NCBI RefSeq assembly: GCF_002160985.1
Contig: NZ_NFLQ01000025.1
Location: forward strand, 1-38,828
DNA: 38,828 nucleotides
Direction: 5' to 3'
From: Lachnoclostridium sp. An118
Lineage (GTDB): Bacteria > Bacillota > Clostridia > Lachnospirales > Lachnospiraceae
The translations under genes were made by a program, and so were the position numbers. Numbering within the stretch: the stretch's first letter is position 1; each line of letters opens with the position of its first letter. Under the pieces are notes generated by a model. The model made no database searches and was not told the origin of the DNA. It saw nothing but the letters and a program-made list of their open reading frames with translations. Below are positions 16,067 through 25,349 of the stretch, in pieces.

Positions 16067-17132
16067 TATAGTTAATATTTCGTTCTATATTCTTGTCATT
16101 TTGTCATTCTTTTTTTCACATACAAAAGAAAATAAGTCTACAAGAAGGATATATATTATTATTTGTTTTATTATCATAGGAGGACTAGCTGCATTTCGAT
16201 ATACCCCCGAATATGCCGATTATGGGAATTATGCAGCAGAATACATAAGAGCAAATAGAATGACATGGGAAGAGGTTTGGGAATCAAAATCTCCTGCTAT
16301 GTTTGCAGTCAGTAAAATTGCAAATTATTTCACCGAGGAACCGCAGATGTTTTTTGTTATTACAGGTTGTTTTATAGCAGCTGTAATTTTACGGTTTGTT
16401 TTAAAATATTCCAGTAATATTTATATAAGTGTTACTGCATTTTGGGGGCTGTTATATTGGAACACATCTATAAACATTGTTCGTCAATATATGGCTGTTG
16501 CAATTATTTTAATAGCATATGATACTGTGCTTAAGGAGAAGTTAAAATTTATTGACTATTTAAAAATAGTTTTATTGATTGTTTTAGCTTCATTGTTTCA
16601 TAATTCCGCTCTTATTATGATATTTGGTATTTTTATATTGAGACTGAAAAATATTCAACAAACAAGTACAGGAATTTTTAAGTGTGTAATAATATATGTT
16701 TTATTATCTATACTTATTTCTTATGGCTATTCTTTCGTATATGACATATATGGTATTGATGGCACATATGGAACGACATCAGCAAGCATATTTGGGATTG
16801 TTGTACCGCTGTTTTTATGTTTGTCGGCTTGGATATATAGAAGAGAAATCATTGCAAGAGATGTAAAAAACACTTATTTAATTAATGCGAGTTTGGTTAC
16901 GCTTATTTTAACAATGATATCCATATTTGGAATGCTGATCGTTCAGAGACTGGCAGTATATTTTTCTATTTTTTCTATATTGTTGTTACCTGAAATATTT
17001 AGATCTTTATTTAAAAAATACTATTTCAAATCACAGACAACAATATTTTTGGCAGGGATTATAGTTTATTATGGGATATTAAATTTTTTGGGACGAGTCC
17101 CCTTAATCCATCAATTAAATTTCTGTCTTTAG
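16053..17132 (+). CDS. epsG: EpsG-family polysaccharide polymerase (Wzy-type)
   Basis: This 359-aa protein is almost wholly hydrophobic, with about ten to eleven membrane helices. It carries the EpsG pattern of a charged first loop (FRYTPEYADYGNYAAEYIR, about 49-67) and an Arg-containing NIVRQYMAVAIIL helix. EpsG proteins polymerise lipid-linked repeat units outside the membrane in Wzx/Wzy-type pathways. Position between glycosyltransferases and ahead of a flippase fits that. It is the only polymerase candidate in the window. Confidence 0.82.
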   Translation: MRIFNIVNISFYILVILSFFFSHTKENKSTRRIYIIICFIIIGGLAAFRYTPEYADYGNYAAEYIRANRMTWEEVWESKSPAMFAVSKIANYFTEEPQMFFVITGCFIAAVILRFVLKYSSNIYISVTAFWGLLYWNTSINIVRQYMAVAIILIAYDTVLKEKLKFIDYLKIVLLIVLASLFHNSALIMIFGIFILRLKNIQQTSTGIFKCVIIYVLLSILISYGYSFVYDIYGIDGTYGTTSASIFGIVVPLFLCLSAWIYRREIIARDVKNTYLINASLVTLILTMISIFGMLIVQRLAVYFSIFSILLLPEIFRSLFKKYYFKSQTTIFLAGIIVYYGILNFLGRVPLIHQLNFCL

Positions 17133-17147
17133 GAGGTGTGTTGGTGT

Positions 17148-18122
17148 ATGATAAAATTTAGTATTATTGTTCCAATATATAATGTTGAAAAATATCTGCG
17201 ACAGTGCATTGAAAGTGTATTGGGACAAACATATAGAAATTTAGAGCTGATTTTAGTCGATGATGGGTCTTTAGACAAGTGTCCGGCACTGTGTGATGAA
17301 TATGCAGAAATGGATGACAGAATAATAGTAATCCATCAAAAAAACAAAGGGTTGCCAGCTGCACGAAATGCTGGAATAAAAAAAGCATCAGGAGATTATC
17401 TTATGCATTTAGATGGTGATGATTTCTGGGATGTTAATTATTTAGAGAAAGTTCAGCCAATTATTGAAAAAGAAAAAAAAGATGTTTATTTAGGAAATAG
17501 CCGATATGATTATACAGAGACTTCATGTCAACAAGTGGTACTGTATCAAATGGAAAATGCACAAGGAAAGACATATAGTGAATTATTAAATTTGTTCTTT
17601 TCCGGTATGAACTATATGCCATCCGGGATCTGCCATAATATATATAAGACAAGCTTTATAAAAGATAATAATTATTATTTAAATGCAAATTTAACATGGT
17701 CTGAAGATGCGGACAATTTTTTTAGAATTTTCTTTTCTACCCCAAATATAGGTTTTTTTGATTATACATTTTATTATTACAGAAAAGATAATCAGAATGC
17801 CATGACAAGAAATCCTAAGAAAGAGCACCTGTTAAGTAATATAAGGGTAAATAAAACATGGTTTTATTATGTGAAAAATACTAACTGGGATCAAAAAGAC
17901 AAACAGGTAGTTATGCGACGCTTTGCTAATGCAAATATGTATTTATTAAAAATAATGGATAAGTTAAAAGATATTGATTATCAAATAGTGGCAAACGAAA
18001 TCATGAAGGAAAAAGAGATGTTGAGTTTTATACATGGATATATTCCTAAGGGAATTTATTTGTCTTCCCAAATAATAGGATGCCGAAATACCAGCAGGTT
18101 GTTGAATGTTTTAAAGAAGTGA
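17148..18122 (+). CDS. GT2-family glycosyltransferase
   Basis: This 324-aa GT-A enzyme begins MIKFSIIVPIYNVEKYLRQC, the classical start of this family, with ILVDDGSLDKCP and the metal-binding DGDDFWD (about 90). The C-terminal half includes WSEDADNFFRIFF, a probable catalytic-base region. I chose ATG 17148 because AGGAGG at 17131-17136 is 11 bases upstream. An in-frame GTG at 17136 lies inside that site. It belongs to the same transcription unit as the polymerase before it. Confidence 0.86.
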   Translation: MIKFSIIVPIYNVEKYLRQCIESVLGQTYRNLELILVDDGSLDKCPALCDEYAEMDDRIIVIHQKNKGLPAARNAGIKKASGDYLMHLDGDDFWDVNYLEKVQPIIEKEKKDVYLGNSRYDYTETSCQQVVLYQMENAQGKTYSELLNLFFSGMNYMPSGICHNIYKTSFIKDNNYYLNANLTWSEDADNFFRIFFSTPNIGFFDYTFYYYRKDNQNAMTRNPKKEHLLSNIRVNKTWFYYVKNTNWDQKDKQVVMRRFANANMYLLKIMDKLKDIDYQIVANEIMKEKEMLSFIHGYIPKGIYLSSQIIGCRNTSRLLNVLKK

Positions 18123-18129
18123 GGAAAAG

Positions 18130-19242
18130 ATGGAAGCAATAAGAGTGTTACATGTAGTAGGGAAAATGCACCGTGGAGGAATTGAGACTTTCCTTATGAA
18201 TGTATATAGACGGCTTGATCGTGATAAAATTCAGTTTGATTTTTTATGTTTTACAAGAGAAGAAGGATATTATGATAAAGAAATCTACGAATTGGGGGGG
18301 AGGATTTTTTATGCAGTCTCCAGAAGAGAAAATATAAAGAAGAACAAACAAGATATTTATAACATTTTAATTAAATACCCAGAGATAAAAGTTTTACATT
18401 TACATTTGAGTTCGTGTTCTTATATTGCGCCATTATTTATTGCAAAAAAGGCTGGGGTAAAAGTCCGTATTGCGCATAGCCATAATACCCGATGCGCAGG
18501 AATATTCAGAAATATAACTCATTTTTTTAATAAGCAACGGCTACGTTCTTGCGCAACAGATTTTTTTGCGTGCTCAAATGCGGCTGGGGAATGGATGTTC
18601 CCTTCGAAAAGTTGGAAAAAAGGTAAAGTTTTGGCGAATGGCATAGAGAGCGCCTTGTATTCCTTTGATTTACAAAAACGTATTAAAATGAGGAAAATGC
18701 TTGGTGTTGACAATGCATTTGTTTTAGGATATGTTGGACGATTTGCAGAGCAAAAAAATATGCTGTTTATTTGTGAAATCTTTAAAATATTATGTGCTAG
18801 ATATGATGACATTATGTTACTATTGGTTGGAGAGGGGGGCTTACATGAAGAAATGGATGAGTTCTTTAAAAAAGAAAAGTTGATTGATAGAGTCATTTAT
18901 ACAGGCATTGTAGAAAATGTACATGATTATCTTCAGGCCATGGATATTTTTGTTTTGCCGTCTCTATTTGAAGGATTGGGTATAGTTGCTATTGAAGCGC
19001 AGGCATCCGGTTTAAATACCCTCTTATCAGATAAAGTACCTATAGAAGCCTTTATCACAAGTTTAGCATATGCATTACCCATTGATAAAGGACCGATTCC
19101 TTGGACGGACATGATAGAAAAGTTGAAAAATGAAAATACTGTCCGGGAAGATACAAGAGAACAGATTATTAAAGCAGGTTATGACATCCCAGAATCTGCA
19201 AAATTTTTGGAAAAATATTACATAAATTGTGTGGAGAATTGA
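18130..19242 (+). CDS. GT4-family glycosyltransferase (EpsF-like)
   Basis: This 370-aa GT-B enzyme starts IRVLHVVGKMHRGGIETFLM and has VLGYVGRFAEQKNMLFI and the donor-site block SLFEGLGIVAIEAQASG. It is clearly paralogous to the enzymes at 8134 and 19254. The gene contains a run of seven G at 18294-18300 and six G at 18834-18839, both in frame. GTGAGGAAAAG supplies the ribosome binding site. It is intact and gives the native C terminus (KFLEKYYINCVEN) used to recognise the altered tail of the 8134 product. Confidence 0.86.
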   Translation: MEAIRVLHVVGKMHRGGIETFLMNVYRRLDRDKIQFDFLCFTREEGYYDKEIYELGGRIFYAVSRRENIKKNKQDIYNILIKYPEIKVLHLHLSSCSYIAPLFIAKKAGVKVRIAHSHNTRCAGIFRNITHFFNKQRLRSCATDFFACSNAAGEWMFPSKSWKKGKVLANGIESALYSFDLQKRIKMRKMLGVDNAFVLGYVGRFAEQKNMLFICEIFKILCARYDDIMLLLVGEGGLHEEMDEFFKKEKLIDRVIYTGIVENVHDYLQAMDIFVLPSLFEGLGIVAIEAQASGLNTLLSDKVPIEAFITSLAYALPIDKGPIPWTDMIEKLKNENTVREDTREQIIKAGYDIPESAKFLEKYYINCVEN

Positions 19243-19253
19243 GGATTAAGATA

Positions 19254-20369
19254 ATGAAAGAGCCAATTCGTATCTTGCAGACAAATTTCACTCAAAATCT
19301 TGGTGGAATTGAAACTATTATCATGAATATTTATAGGAATATCGACAGGAAGAAAATACAATTTGATTTCCTTGATGATTGCAATGGAATATATTTTCAA
19401 GAGGAAATTGAGAAGATGGGTGGAAATATTATTAGGATCCCAACCAGGAGACAGAACTATTTAGAATACCATCGGATTTTAAAAAAACTTATTAATTCGG
19501 GAGTGTATACGGCTGTCCATTGTAATTGTTTATCAGACGCTAATATTGATGTAGCAAAGATTGCATATAAAAGTGGTAAAACAAAAGTAATTATTCACAG
19601 TCATCAAGATATGAAACTACGTCATTTTAAGTCTGAAGTTTTGCATAGATATAATCGTTTATGGCTATCTAATAAAAACATTGTACGTTTGGCCTGCTCT
19701 GAAAAGGCTGCAATGTGGATACATGGAAAACGTATTACAAAGTTAGGAAAAGTACAAATTGTACATAATGCGATAGAAATAGATAAGTTTAAATATGATG
19801 AAGAAATCTCAGCGGATTATAAATCGAAATTACAGCTTAATGGGAAATTTGTAATTGGTTGCATTGGAAGGTTTGCATATCAAAAAAATTACGAGTTTTT
19901 GGCAGAAGTTTTTTCTGAAATAAAGAAAATTAAAAGTAATGCTGTTTTAGTTTGTGTTGGCGGAGAAGGGGGAATGCTGGAAACAGTTATAGAAAAATTT
20001 AAAGCTTTAGACATTTGGGATTCGGTAGAATTGCTCGGAATAAGAGAAGATATTGAAAAGATTATGCAGACTTTTGATGTATTTGTATTACCATCCAGAT
20101 GGGAAGGCTTGGGTATTGTTTATATAGAAGCACAGGCAGCCGGTGTGCTGACAATTGCCTCTGATGTTGTCCCCAAGGAGACACAAGTAACTGAATGCAT
20201 ACACTATATTTCACTAAAGGAATCACCGAGATTTTGGGCTGAACAAATAGTAAAATTAAGTTCGGGTTATAAAAAAAGGAATACAATTGAAAAGATTAAA
20301 GATAAAGGTTATGATATTTTTTCTGTTGCTCAACAAATGCAGCAGCTTTATCTTAGTTTGGTGGAGTAA
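19254..20369 (+). CDS. GT4-family glycosyltransferase (EpsF-like)
   Basis: This 371-aa GT-B enzyme starts EPIRILQTNFTQNLGGIETI and has VIGCIGRFAYQKNYEFL and the block SRWEGLGIVYIEAQAAG. It is the third member of the paralogous trio. ATG 19254 is chosen because GAGG lies nine bases upstream. An in-frame TTG at 19227 would overlap the preceding gene and add nine residues unlike the relatives. It stands directly before the pyruvyltransferase gene. Confidence 0.86.
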   Translation: MKEPIRILQTNFTQNLGGIETIIMNIYRNIDRKKIQFDFLDDCNGIYFQEEIEKMGGNIIRIPTRRQNYLEYHRILKKLINSGVYTAVHCNCLSDANIDVAKIAYKSGKTKVIIHSHQDMKLRHFKSEVLHRYNRLWLSNKNIVRLACSEKAAMWIHGKRITKLGKVQIVHNAIEIDKFKYDEEISADYKSKLQLNGKFVIGCIGRFAYQKNYEFLAEVFSEIKKIKSNAVLVCVGGEGGMLETVIEKFKALDIWDSVELLGIREDIEKIMQTFDVFVLPSRWEGLGIVYIEAQAAGVLTIASDVVPKETQVTECIHYISLKESPRFWAEQIVKLSSGYKKRNTIEKIKDKGYDIFSVAQQMQQLYLSLVE

Positions 20370-20377
20370 ATAGAGAA

Positions 20378-21535
20378 ATGAAAGATATTATTTTATATGG
20401 ACATAGCGGCAGTGGAAATCATGGCTGTGAAGCGATTATACGATCAACTTTAAAAGTTCTTGGGTGCGATTGTGTGGTATATAGCAGTAATCCAGACCAG
20501 GATAAAAAATATGGATTAATTGGAGATATAAAAAATTACTCTTTAAGGATTAACCCAAATAGTTTGCGCAGATATTTTTATGCCGTTTATTGTAGGATTT
20601 TTAGTAATTCTATGATTAGATATAAATATTTATACAAGCCATTCCTAGATAGCATTACGGAGGGAAAAATATATTTATCAGTAGGTGGAGATCATTATTG
20701 TTATGGCAGTTATTCAAATCATATATATGATTTCCTAAGTAATACTATAAAAAGCAAGGGAAGCAAATCAGTTTTATGGAGTTGTTCAATAGAAAGTAAA
20801 GATTTAGATAAACATACAATCCAAAGTTTGAAGAAATATGACTTGATAACTGCCCGGGAATCTATTACATATCAAAATCTTATGGATATCGGAATTGATA
20901 AAAATGTTGTTTTAATTCCGGATGTGGCATTTCAATTGCCAACGGAAAATGTAGAGTTACCGGAAAACCTAAGTAAAGAGAATACTATAGGTATTAATAT
21001 AAGTCCCATGATTCAAAAATACGGAGAAAATAAAGAAATCATTTTTAAAAATTATGAAAATCTTATTTCTTATATATTGAAGAATACAACTTGTTCCGTT
21101 GCTCTGATACCGCATGTTGTCTGGAGTGACACAGATGACAGAATTCCTCTTCAAACCTTGTATCATCGCTTTCAAAATTCAGGAAGAGTTGTTTTGATTG
21201 AAGATCGGCCAGCACAAGAAATGAAAGGAATAATTTCACAATGCTGTTTCTTTATCGGGGCGAGAACACATGCTACGATAGCTGCATATTCAAGCTGTGT
21301 TCCAACGCTAGTTATCGGATATTCTATAAAAGCCAGAGGGATTGCTAAAGATATTTTTGGTCAGGAGGAGGGCTATGTTTTGCCGGTACAGTCAATGAAC
21401 AGTGCTGCTGATTTAACAACTGCTTTTCAGAAACTTTGGGATAAGCGTGATGAAATAGCAAATTATTTAAGAGATTTTATGCCACAGTATTGTGAAAGAG
21501 TATGGGATGCCCGTAAGGTGCTTCAGGATTTATAG
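20378..21535 (+). CDS. Polysaccharide pyruvyl transferase family protein
   Basis: This 385-aa protein starts KDIILYGHSGSGNHGCEAII, the N-terminal signature of the family related to CsaB and WcaK. It has a C-terminal GARTHATIAAYS with the conserved His, then VPTLVIGYSIKARGIAKD. Members move pyruvate from phosphoenolpyruvate to a sugar hydroxyl pair as a ketal, giving the polymer a negative charge. Some members of this broad family have other, unknown roles. The gene is followed after 41 bases by an FrhB-like gene, a pairing often seen in gut bacterial glycan loci. Confidence 0.83.
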   Translation: MKDIILYGHSGSGNHGCEAIIRSTLKVLGCDCVVYSSNPDQDKKYGLIGDIKNYSLRINPNSLRRYFYAVYCRIFSNSMIRYKYLYKPFLDSITEGKIYLSVGGDHYCYGSYSNHIYDFLSNTIKSKGSKSVLWSCSIESKDLDKHTIQSLKKYDLITARESITYQNLMDIGIDKNVVLIPDVAFQLPTENVELPENLSKENTIGINISPMIQKYGENKEIIFKNYENLISYILKNTTCSVALIPHVVWSDTDDRIPLQTLYHRFQNSGRVVLIEDRPAQEMKGIISQCCFFIGARTHATIAAYSSCVPTLVIGYSIKARGIAKDIFGQEEGYVLPVQSMNSAADLTTAFQKLWDKRDEIANYLRDFMPQYCERVWDARKVLQDL

Positions 21536-21576
21536 TATTTTAAAAAGGGAAATTTTTAGCGCTATAAGGTGAGGTA

Positions 21577-22728
21577 ATGTTGATGATTGAAATTTCGGAA
21601 AAATCGAAATGTACAGGTTGTGGAGCTTGTCAAAATATTTGTCCGAAGAATTGTGTAGAAATGCTTGCAGATGAAGAAGGGTTTTTGTATCCCAAAGTGC
21701 GGAATGAATATTGCATTAATTGCCGTCTTTGTGAAAAGGTTTGCGATAAGCCAGGTAAAATAATTACTGATTATTCAGATCGTGCTTTTGGAGTAATAAG
21801 CAGTCGGGAAAACATTCGTAAACGGAGTTCTTCCGGCGGCGTATTTAGTTTACTGGCTGACTTTATTTTAGATAATGACGGGATCGTTTTTGGCGCATAT
21901 TTTAATAACAAATGGAGTGTAGAACACGGTTATGTGAATACAAAAAATGATATTGATAAGTTAAGAGGATCTAAATACGTACAAAGTGATACTCGATATA
22001 CATATAGAGAGGTAAAACAATTTCTTGAGTTAGGTAAAACGGTATTATTTACTGGTACAGGATGCCAGATTAAAGGGCTTAAATCTTTTTTAGGGAAGGA
22101 TTATGAGAACCTCATTTGCCAAGATATAGTTTGTCATGGAGTGACACCTCCCAGGTTATTGAAAAAATATTTGGAACTTCTCAAAAAAAAGTATAAATCA
22201 GAAGTTCGCAGTATTTCATTTAGAGATAAAAGTACCGGATGGAAAAATTATTCTGTAAAGATATTGTTTACCAATGGGAAGTCTTATTTAAAGCGTGCCA
22301 GTGATGACTTATATATGAGATCTTTTTTGTCAAAATTGTATTTACGTCCAAGTTGTTATGAATGCCCATGTAAAGGAGAAAAAAGAGAGAGCGACATAAC
22401 GTTAGGCGATTTTTGGGGTGTTAATAAAATCATGCCGGAGTTGGATGATGATAATGGCTGTTCTTTAGTGATAATTCATTCGAAAAAAGGCATGGAATTA
22501 TTTAATAGTATAAAAGAGTATGCTTTATTTAAAGAAGTAGAGTTCTCTAAAGTGGAACAATATAATAAAGCTATTATCGAATCAGCAGAAAAGCCTCAAA
22601 ATAGAGAAAAGTTTATAAAAGAGGTCAATGATAATTTTGCCAGAACCATAAAGAATTATTGTAAAATTCCAGTTTTTCTAATGGTAAAAATAAAAATATG
22701 GCGGTTATTTGCTTCTATAAAGAAATAA
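21577..22728 (+). CDS. FrhB-like iron-sulfur flavoprotein of polysaccharide loci (F420 hydrogenase beta subunit family)
   Basis: This 383-aa protein has two N-terminal 4Fe-4S ferredoxin motifs, CTGCGACQNICP (about 12-23) and CINCRLCEKVCDKP (about 48-61). The FrhB/FdhB core follows, with SSGGVFSLLADFIL, GTGCQIKGLKSFLG, a CHGVTPP segment and the late Cys cluster CYECPCKGEKRESD before LGDFWG. True F420 enzymes are not expected in this organism. Homologues in capsule loci are thought to be redox partners for sugar modification, but the substrate is unknown. TAAGGTGAGG serves ATG 21577; a second ATG lies at 21583. Confidence 0.82.
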   Translation: MLMIEISEKSKCTGCGACQNICPKNCVEMLADEEGFLYPKVRNEYCINCRLCEKVCDKPGKIITDYSDRAFGVISSRENIRKRSSSGGVFSLLADFILDNDGIVFGAYFNNKWSVEHGYVNTKNDIDKLRGSKYVQSDTRYTYREVKQFLELGKTVLFTGTGCQIKGLKSFLGKDYENLICQDIVCHGVTPPRLLKKYLELLKKKYKSEVRSISFRDKSTGWKNYSVKILFTNGKSYLKRASDDLYMRSFLSKLYLRPSCYECPCKGEKRESDITLGDFWGVNKIMPELDDDNGCSLVIIHSKKGMELFNSIKEYALFKEVEFSKVEQYNKAIIESAEKPQNREKFIKEVNDNFARTIKNYCKIPVFLMVKIKIWRLFASIKK

Positions 22729-22780
22729 ATTTGAAATGGGGGCTTCTGTTAAGAGCTGTTTTATAGGGAAGGAAATAGAT

Positions 22781-23752
22781 ATGGATGATTCAATCACAGT
22801 TAGTGTATGTATGATCAGTTACAATCATGAAAGATTTATCAGACAGGCTCTTGAGAGTGTATGTAATCAAAAAACTACATTTCAGTTTGAAATCATTATT
22901 GGAGATGATTGTTCTACCGATAATACTCAAAACATTATAAAAGAGATAGCAGAACAATATCCAGATCTTATTATTCCGGTTTTGAGAAATAAGAATTTAG
23001 GCGCAACAAAAAATTCTTATGATATAAAAAAACGTGCGAGTGGAAAGTACATTGCTATATTGGAAGGCGATGATTATTGGATTGATGATTACAAACTCCA
23101 GAAACAGGTGGACTTTTTAGAGGATCACCCAGAAATTTATTCTGTAGCACATAGAAATTTAATAGTAGATAAAGATAATAATGTAATAGGAAAAAGTCAT
23201 GAGAAGCTTGAACTGGATCGGTACTTTAATAAATCAGACGCATTAAAACTGCAATCAGAATTATTTCATCCTTCTTCCATTTTACATAGAAATTTTTATA
23301 AAGATGTACCTCAGGAGGCAGAACAGCTAGAGCAGCTGAAAACGATTGGCGGTCATAGTCTACTTATTTATTATCTTGTTTCAAAATCAGATATATATAT
23401 ATTTAATCAGGCAATGAGCGCGTGGAGGTATTTAGTAGAAAATAGTGGAAGTAATTTTCAGTCAGTAGCCGTAAAACATCCAGTATACACTCAGTTTAAT
23501 ATATTAAAAATGTATTGCAATTATAGAAATTATTTTGGAAACACATATAACTTTAGTCCTATAATACATCAAAAATTGATGGGGTTATGTTTGCTGTTGG
23601 TTTTGCGCAGAGAAAAAGATATTAAAGCATTCAATTTTTTTCATAAACAAATACTTCCGCTTATTAGTTTTAAAGATTTGCTTTCGATTCCCGTTAATTT
23701 TACAAAAATACTTTTTAGAAAGGGTTTAGGCAAACATAAATGGAAAATATGA
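22781..23752 (+). CDS. GT2-family glycosyltransferase
   Basis: This 323-aa GT-A enzyme starts SITVSVCMISYNHERFIRQA with IIGDDCSTDNTQ and the metal-binding EGDDYWID (about 95). The ATG at 22781 has AAGGA seven bases upstream. A longer in-frame reading from 22736 adds 15 residues that do not look like family sequence. The last codons overlap the flippase start. This is the last glycosyltransferase of the main operon. Confidence 0.84.
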   Translation: MDDSITVSVCMISYNHERFIRQALESVCNQKTTFQFEIIIGDDCSTDNTQNIIKEIAEQYPDLIIPVLRNKNLGATKNSYDIKKRASGKYIAILEGDDYWIDDYKLQKQVDFLEDHPEIYSVAHRNLIVDKDNNVIGKSHEKLELDRYFNKSDALKLQSELFHPSSILHRNFYKDVPQEAEQLEQLKTIGGHSLLIYYLVSKSDIYIFNQAMSAWRYLVENSGSNFQSVAVKHPVYTQFNILKMYCNYRNYFGNTYNFSPIIHQKLMGLCLLLVLRREKDIKAFNFFHKQILPLISFKDLLSIPVNFTKILFRKGLGKHKWKI

Positions 23753-25173
23753 GACAAAAGGTATTTACCGGATTTATATGGAGATTCATGGAGCGGATAG
23801 GTGCTCAAGGGGTTTCTTTTATAGTTTCTCTTATTCTTGCCAGGCTGCTTACACCTGAAGATTATGGACAGGTTGCACTTATAACAGTTTTTATTACTAT
23901 TCTTAATACATTTGCCACCAGTGGAATTGGGACTGCATTAATTCAGAAAAAAAATGCAGATGATACAGACTTTTCTACCGTGTTTTACTTTAATATATTA
24001 TTTTCGCTGGCATTATATGCGCTATTATTTTTATGTGCCCCCTTTATAGGAAGATTTTATAATGATATGTCACTTGTTCCGATTATTAGAGTATTAGGGA
24101 CAACAATTGTAGTGTCGGCTGTGAATAATGTACAGCAGTCTTATGTATCAAAAACAATGCAATTTCGTCGCTTTTTCTTTAGTACGCTTATCGGTACTGT
24201 GTTTTCTGGCATTGTTGGTGTTGTTTTTGCATATAAAGGGTTTGGCACATGGGCTATTGTCGTACAGCAGTTGGTAAATCAAATAGCTAATACCGCCATA
24301 TTATGGATTACTGTGAAATGGCGTCCTATAAAAGCCTTTTCTTTATTTCGTTTAAAAGTTTTATATAGTTTTGGATGGAAACTGTTATTTTCTAGTTTGA
24401 TTGATACAGTTTATAATAATATATATAGTCTAGTAATAGGAAAGTTTTATGATGCGAATACTTTGGGATTATATAATAAGGGCGTTCAATTTCCTAATCT
24501 TATCATAAATAATGTAAACGGACCTATTCAAAGTGTACTTCTGCCGGCAATGTCTTATGAACAGAATAATACGAAACGTATAAAGGAAATGGTGAGGCGT
24601 TCGATTAAAACCAGTACATATTTAATCTTTCCATTAATGATTGGAATGGCTGCTGTTGCCAGACCAATGGTTATTTTACTTCTTACAGAAAAATGGGTGG
24701 CCTGTGTCCCATTTTTGCAGATTAGCTGTATTACATTAGCCGTTTATCCAATTCATACAGCAAACCTTCAGGCAATTAACGCATTGGGAAGAAGTGATAT
24801 ATTTCTAAAGTTAGAGATAATTAAAAAGATAGTTGGCTTGACGTTATTAATTGTGGGTATACCTTTTGGAGTATATGCTATGGTTTGGCTAAAAGGTTTA
24901 TCAAGTTTGATCTCTACATTTATCAATGCATTTCCTAACAGAAAATTATTAGATTATTCTTATTGGGAACAAATCAAAGATCTTACGCCATCAATTGGGA
25001 TATCCGCAGTTATGGGAATAAGTGTATTAGCGGTAGAATTATTACAATTAAACGTAGTGGTAACATTAGTAATGCAAATTGTAATAGGAGTCATTATTTA
25101 TGTGGGTCTTTCTAAGTTGCTAAAGTTGGAATGTTTCTCGTATATTGTTAATGTTATTATGAAAGGAAAATAA
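23740..25173 (+). CDS. Wzx-type polysaccharide flippase (MOP superfamily)
   Basis: This 477-aa protein has about twelve to fourteen hydrophobic helices. It opens with the family pattern KVFTGFIWRFMERIGAQGVSFIVSLILARLLTPEDYGQVAL, given here only as a guide to residues 7-47. It resembles the WzxC/TuaB branch. It should flip the lipid-linked repeat unit to the outer face, where the EpsG polymerase acts. The start overlaps the preceding glycosyltransferase by 13 bases; ATG 23749 is an alternative. It is the last intact gene of the main operon; no terminator follows before the IS cluster. Confidence 0.88.
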   Translation: MENMRQKVFTGFIWRFMERIGAQGVSFIVSLILARLLTPEDYGQVALITVFITILNTFATSGIGTALIQKKNADDTDFSTVFYFNILFSLALYALLFLCAPFIGRFYNDMSLVPIIRVLGTTIVVSAVNNVQQSYVSKTMQFRRFFFSTLIGTVFSGIVGVVFAYKGFGTWAIVVQQLVNQIANTAILWITVKWRPIKAFSLFRLKVLYSFGWKLLFSSLIDTVYNNIYSLVIGKFYDANTLGLYNKGVQFPNLIINNVNGPIQSVLLPAMSYEQNNTKRIKEMVRRSIKTSTYLIFPLMIGMAAVARPMVILLLTEKWVACVPFLQISCITLAVYPIHTANLQAINALGRSDIFLKLEIIKKIVGLTLLIVGIPFGVYAMVWLKGLSSLISTFINAFPNRKLLDYSYWEQIKDLTPSIGISAVMGISVLAVELLQLNVVVTLVMQIVIGVIIYVGLSKLLKLECFSYIVNVIMKGK

Positions 25174-25349
25174 AAAGGTATAGAAGCAGAGCTTGTATGA
25201 TGAATAATCAAAATATTTTAGTAACAGCAAAATTTAGTAATCAGCAATGTATCTGATAAAAATAAAGAATAATGATGAGAAGACAAAATGCAATATCCAA
25301 GAGTATTGGCTCTTTTCGCCGGTGTTGTTTTGGCCGTTGACATTATAAT
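25174..25349. other. Intergenic stretch with short coding remnants, between wzx and the IS cluster
   Basis: No intact gene is present. A short reading from ATG 25197 gives MMNNQNILVTAKFSNQQ and stops at 25254-25256. It shares the 16-base run ATTTTAGTAACAGCAA with the start of the ATP-grasp gene at 30200 and may be a scrap of a related gene. A second reading from ATG 25288 gives a hydrophobic start (MQYPRVLALFAGVVLAVD) that runs into the IS end at 25350. It could be the stump of a membrane-protein gene cut by insertion. Confidence 0.35.

Noticed and set aside
21577-22728. True F420-dependent hydrogenase subunit
   Set aside because: No other F420 or hydrogenase genes are present, and the gene lies inside a polysaccharide operon, where FrhB-like proteins are common.
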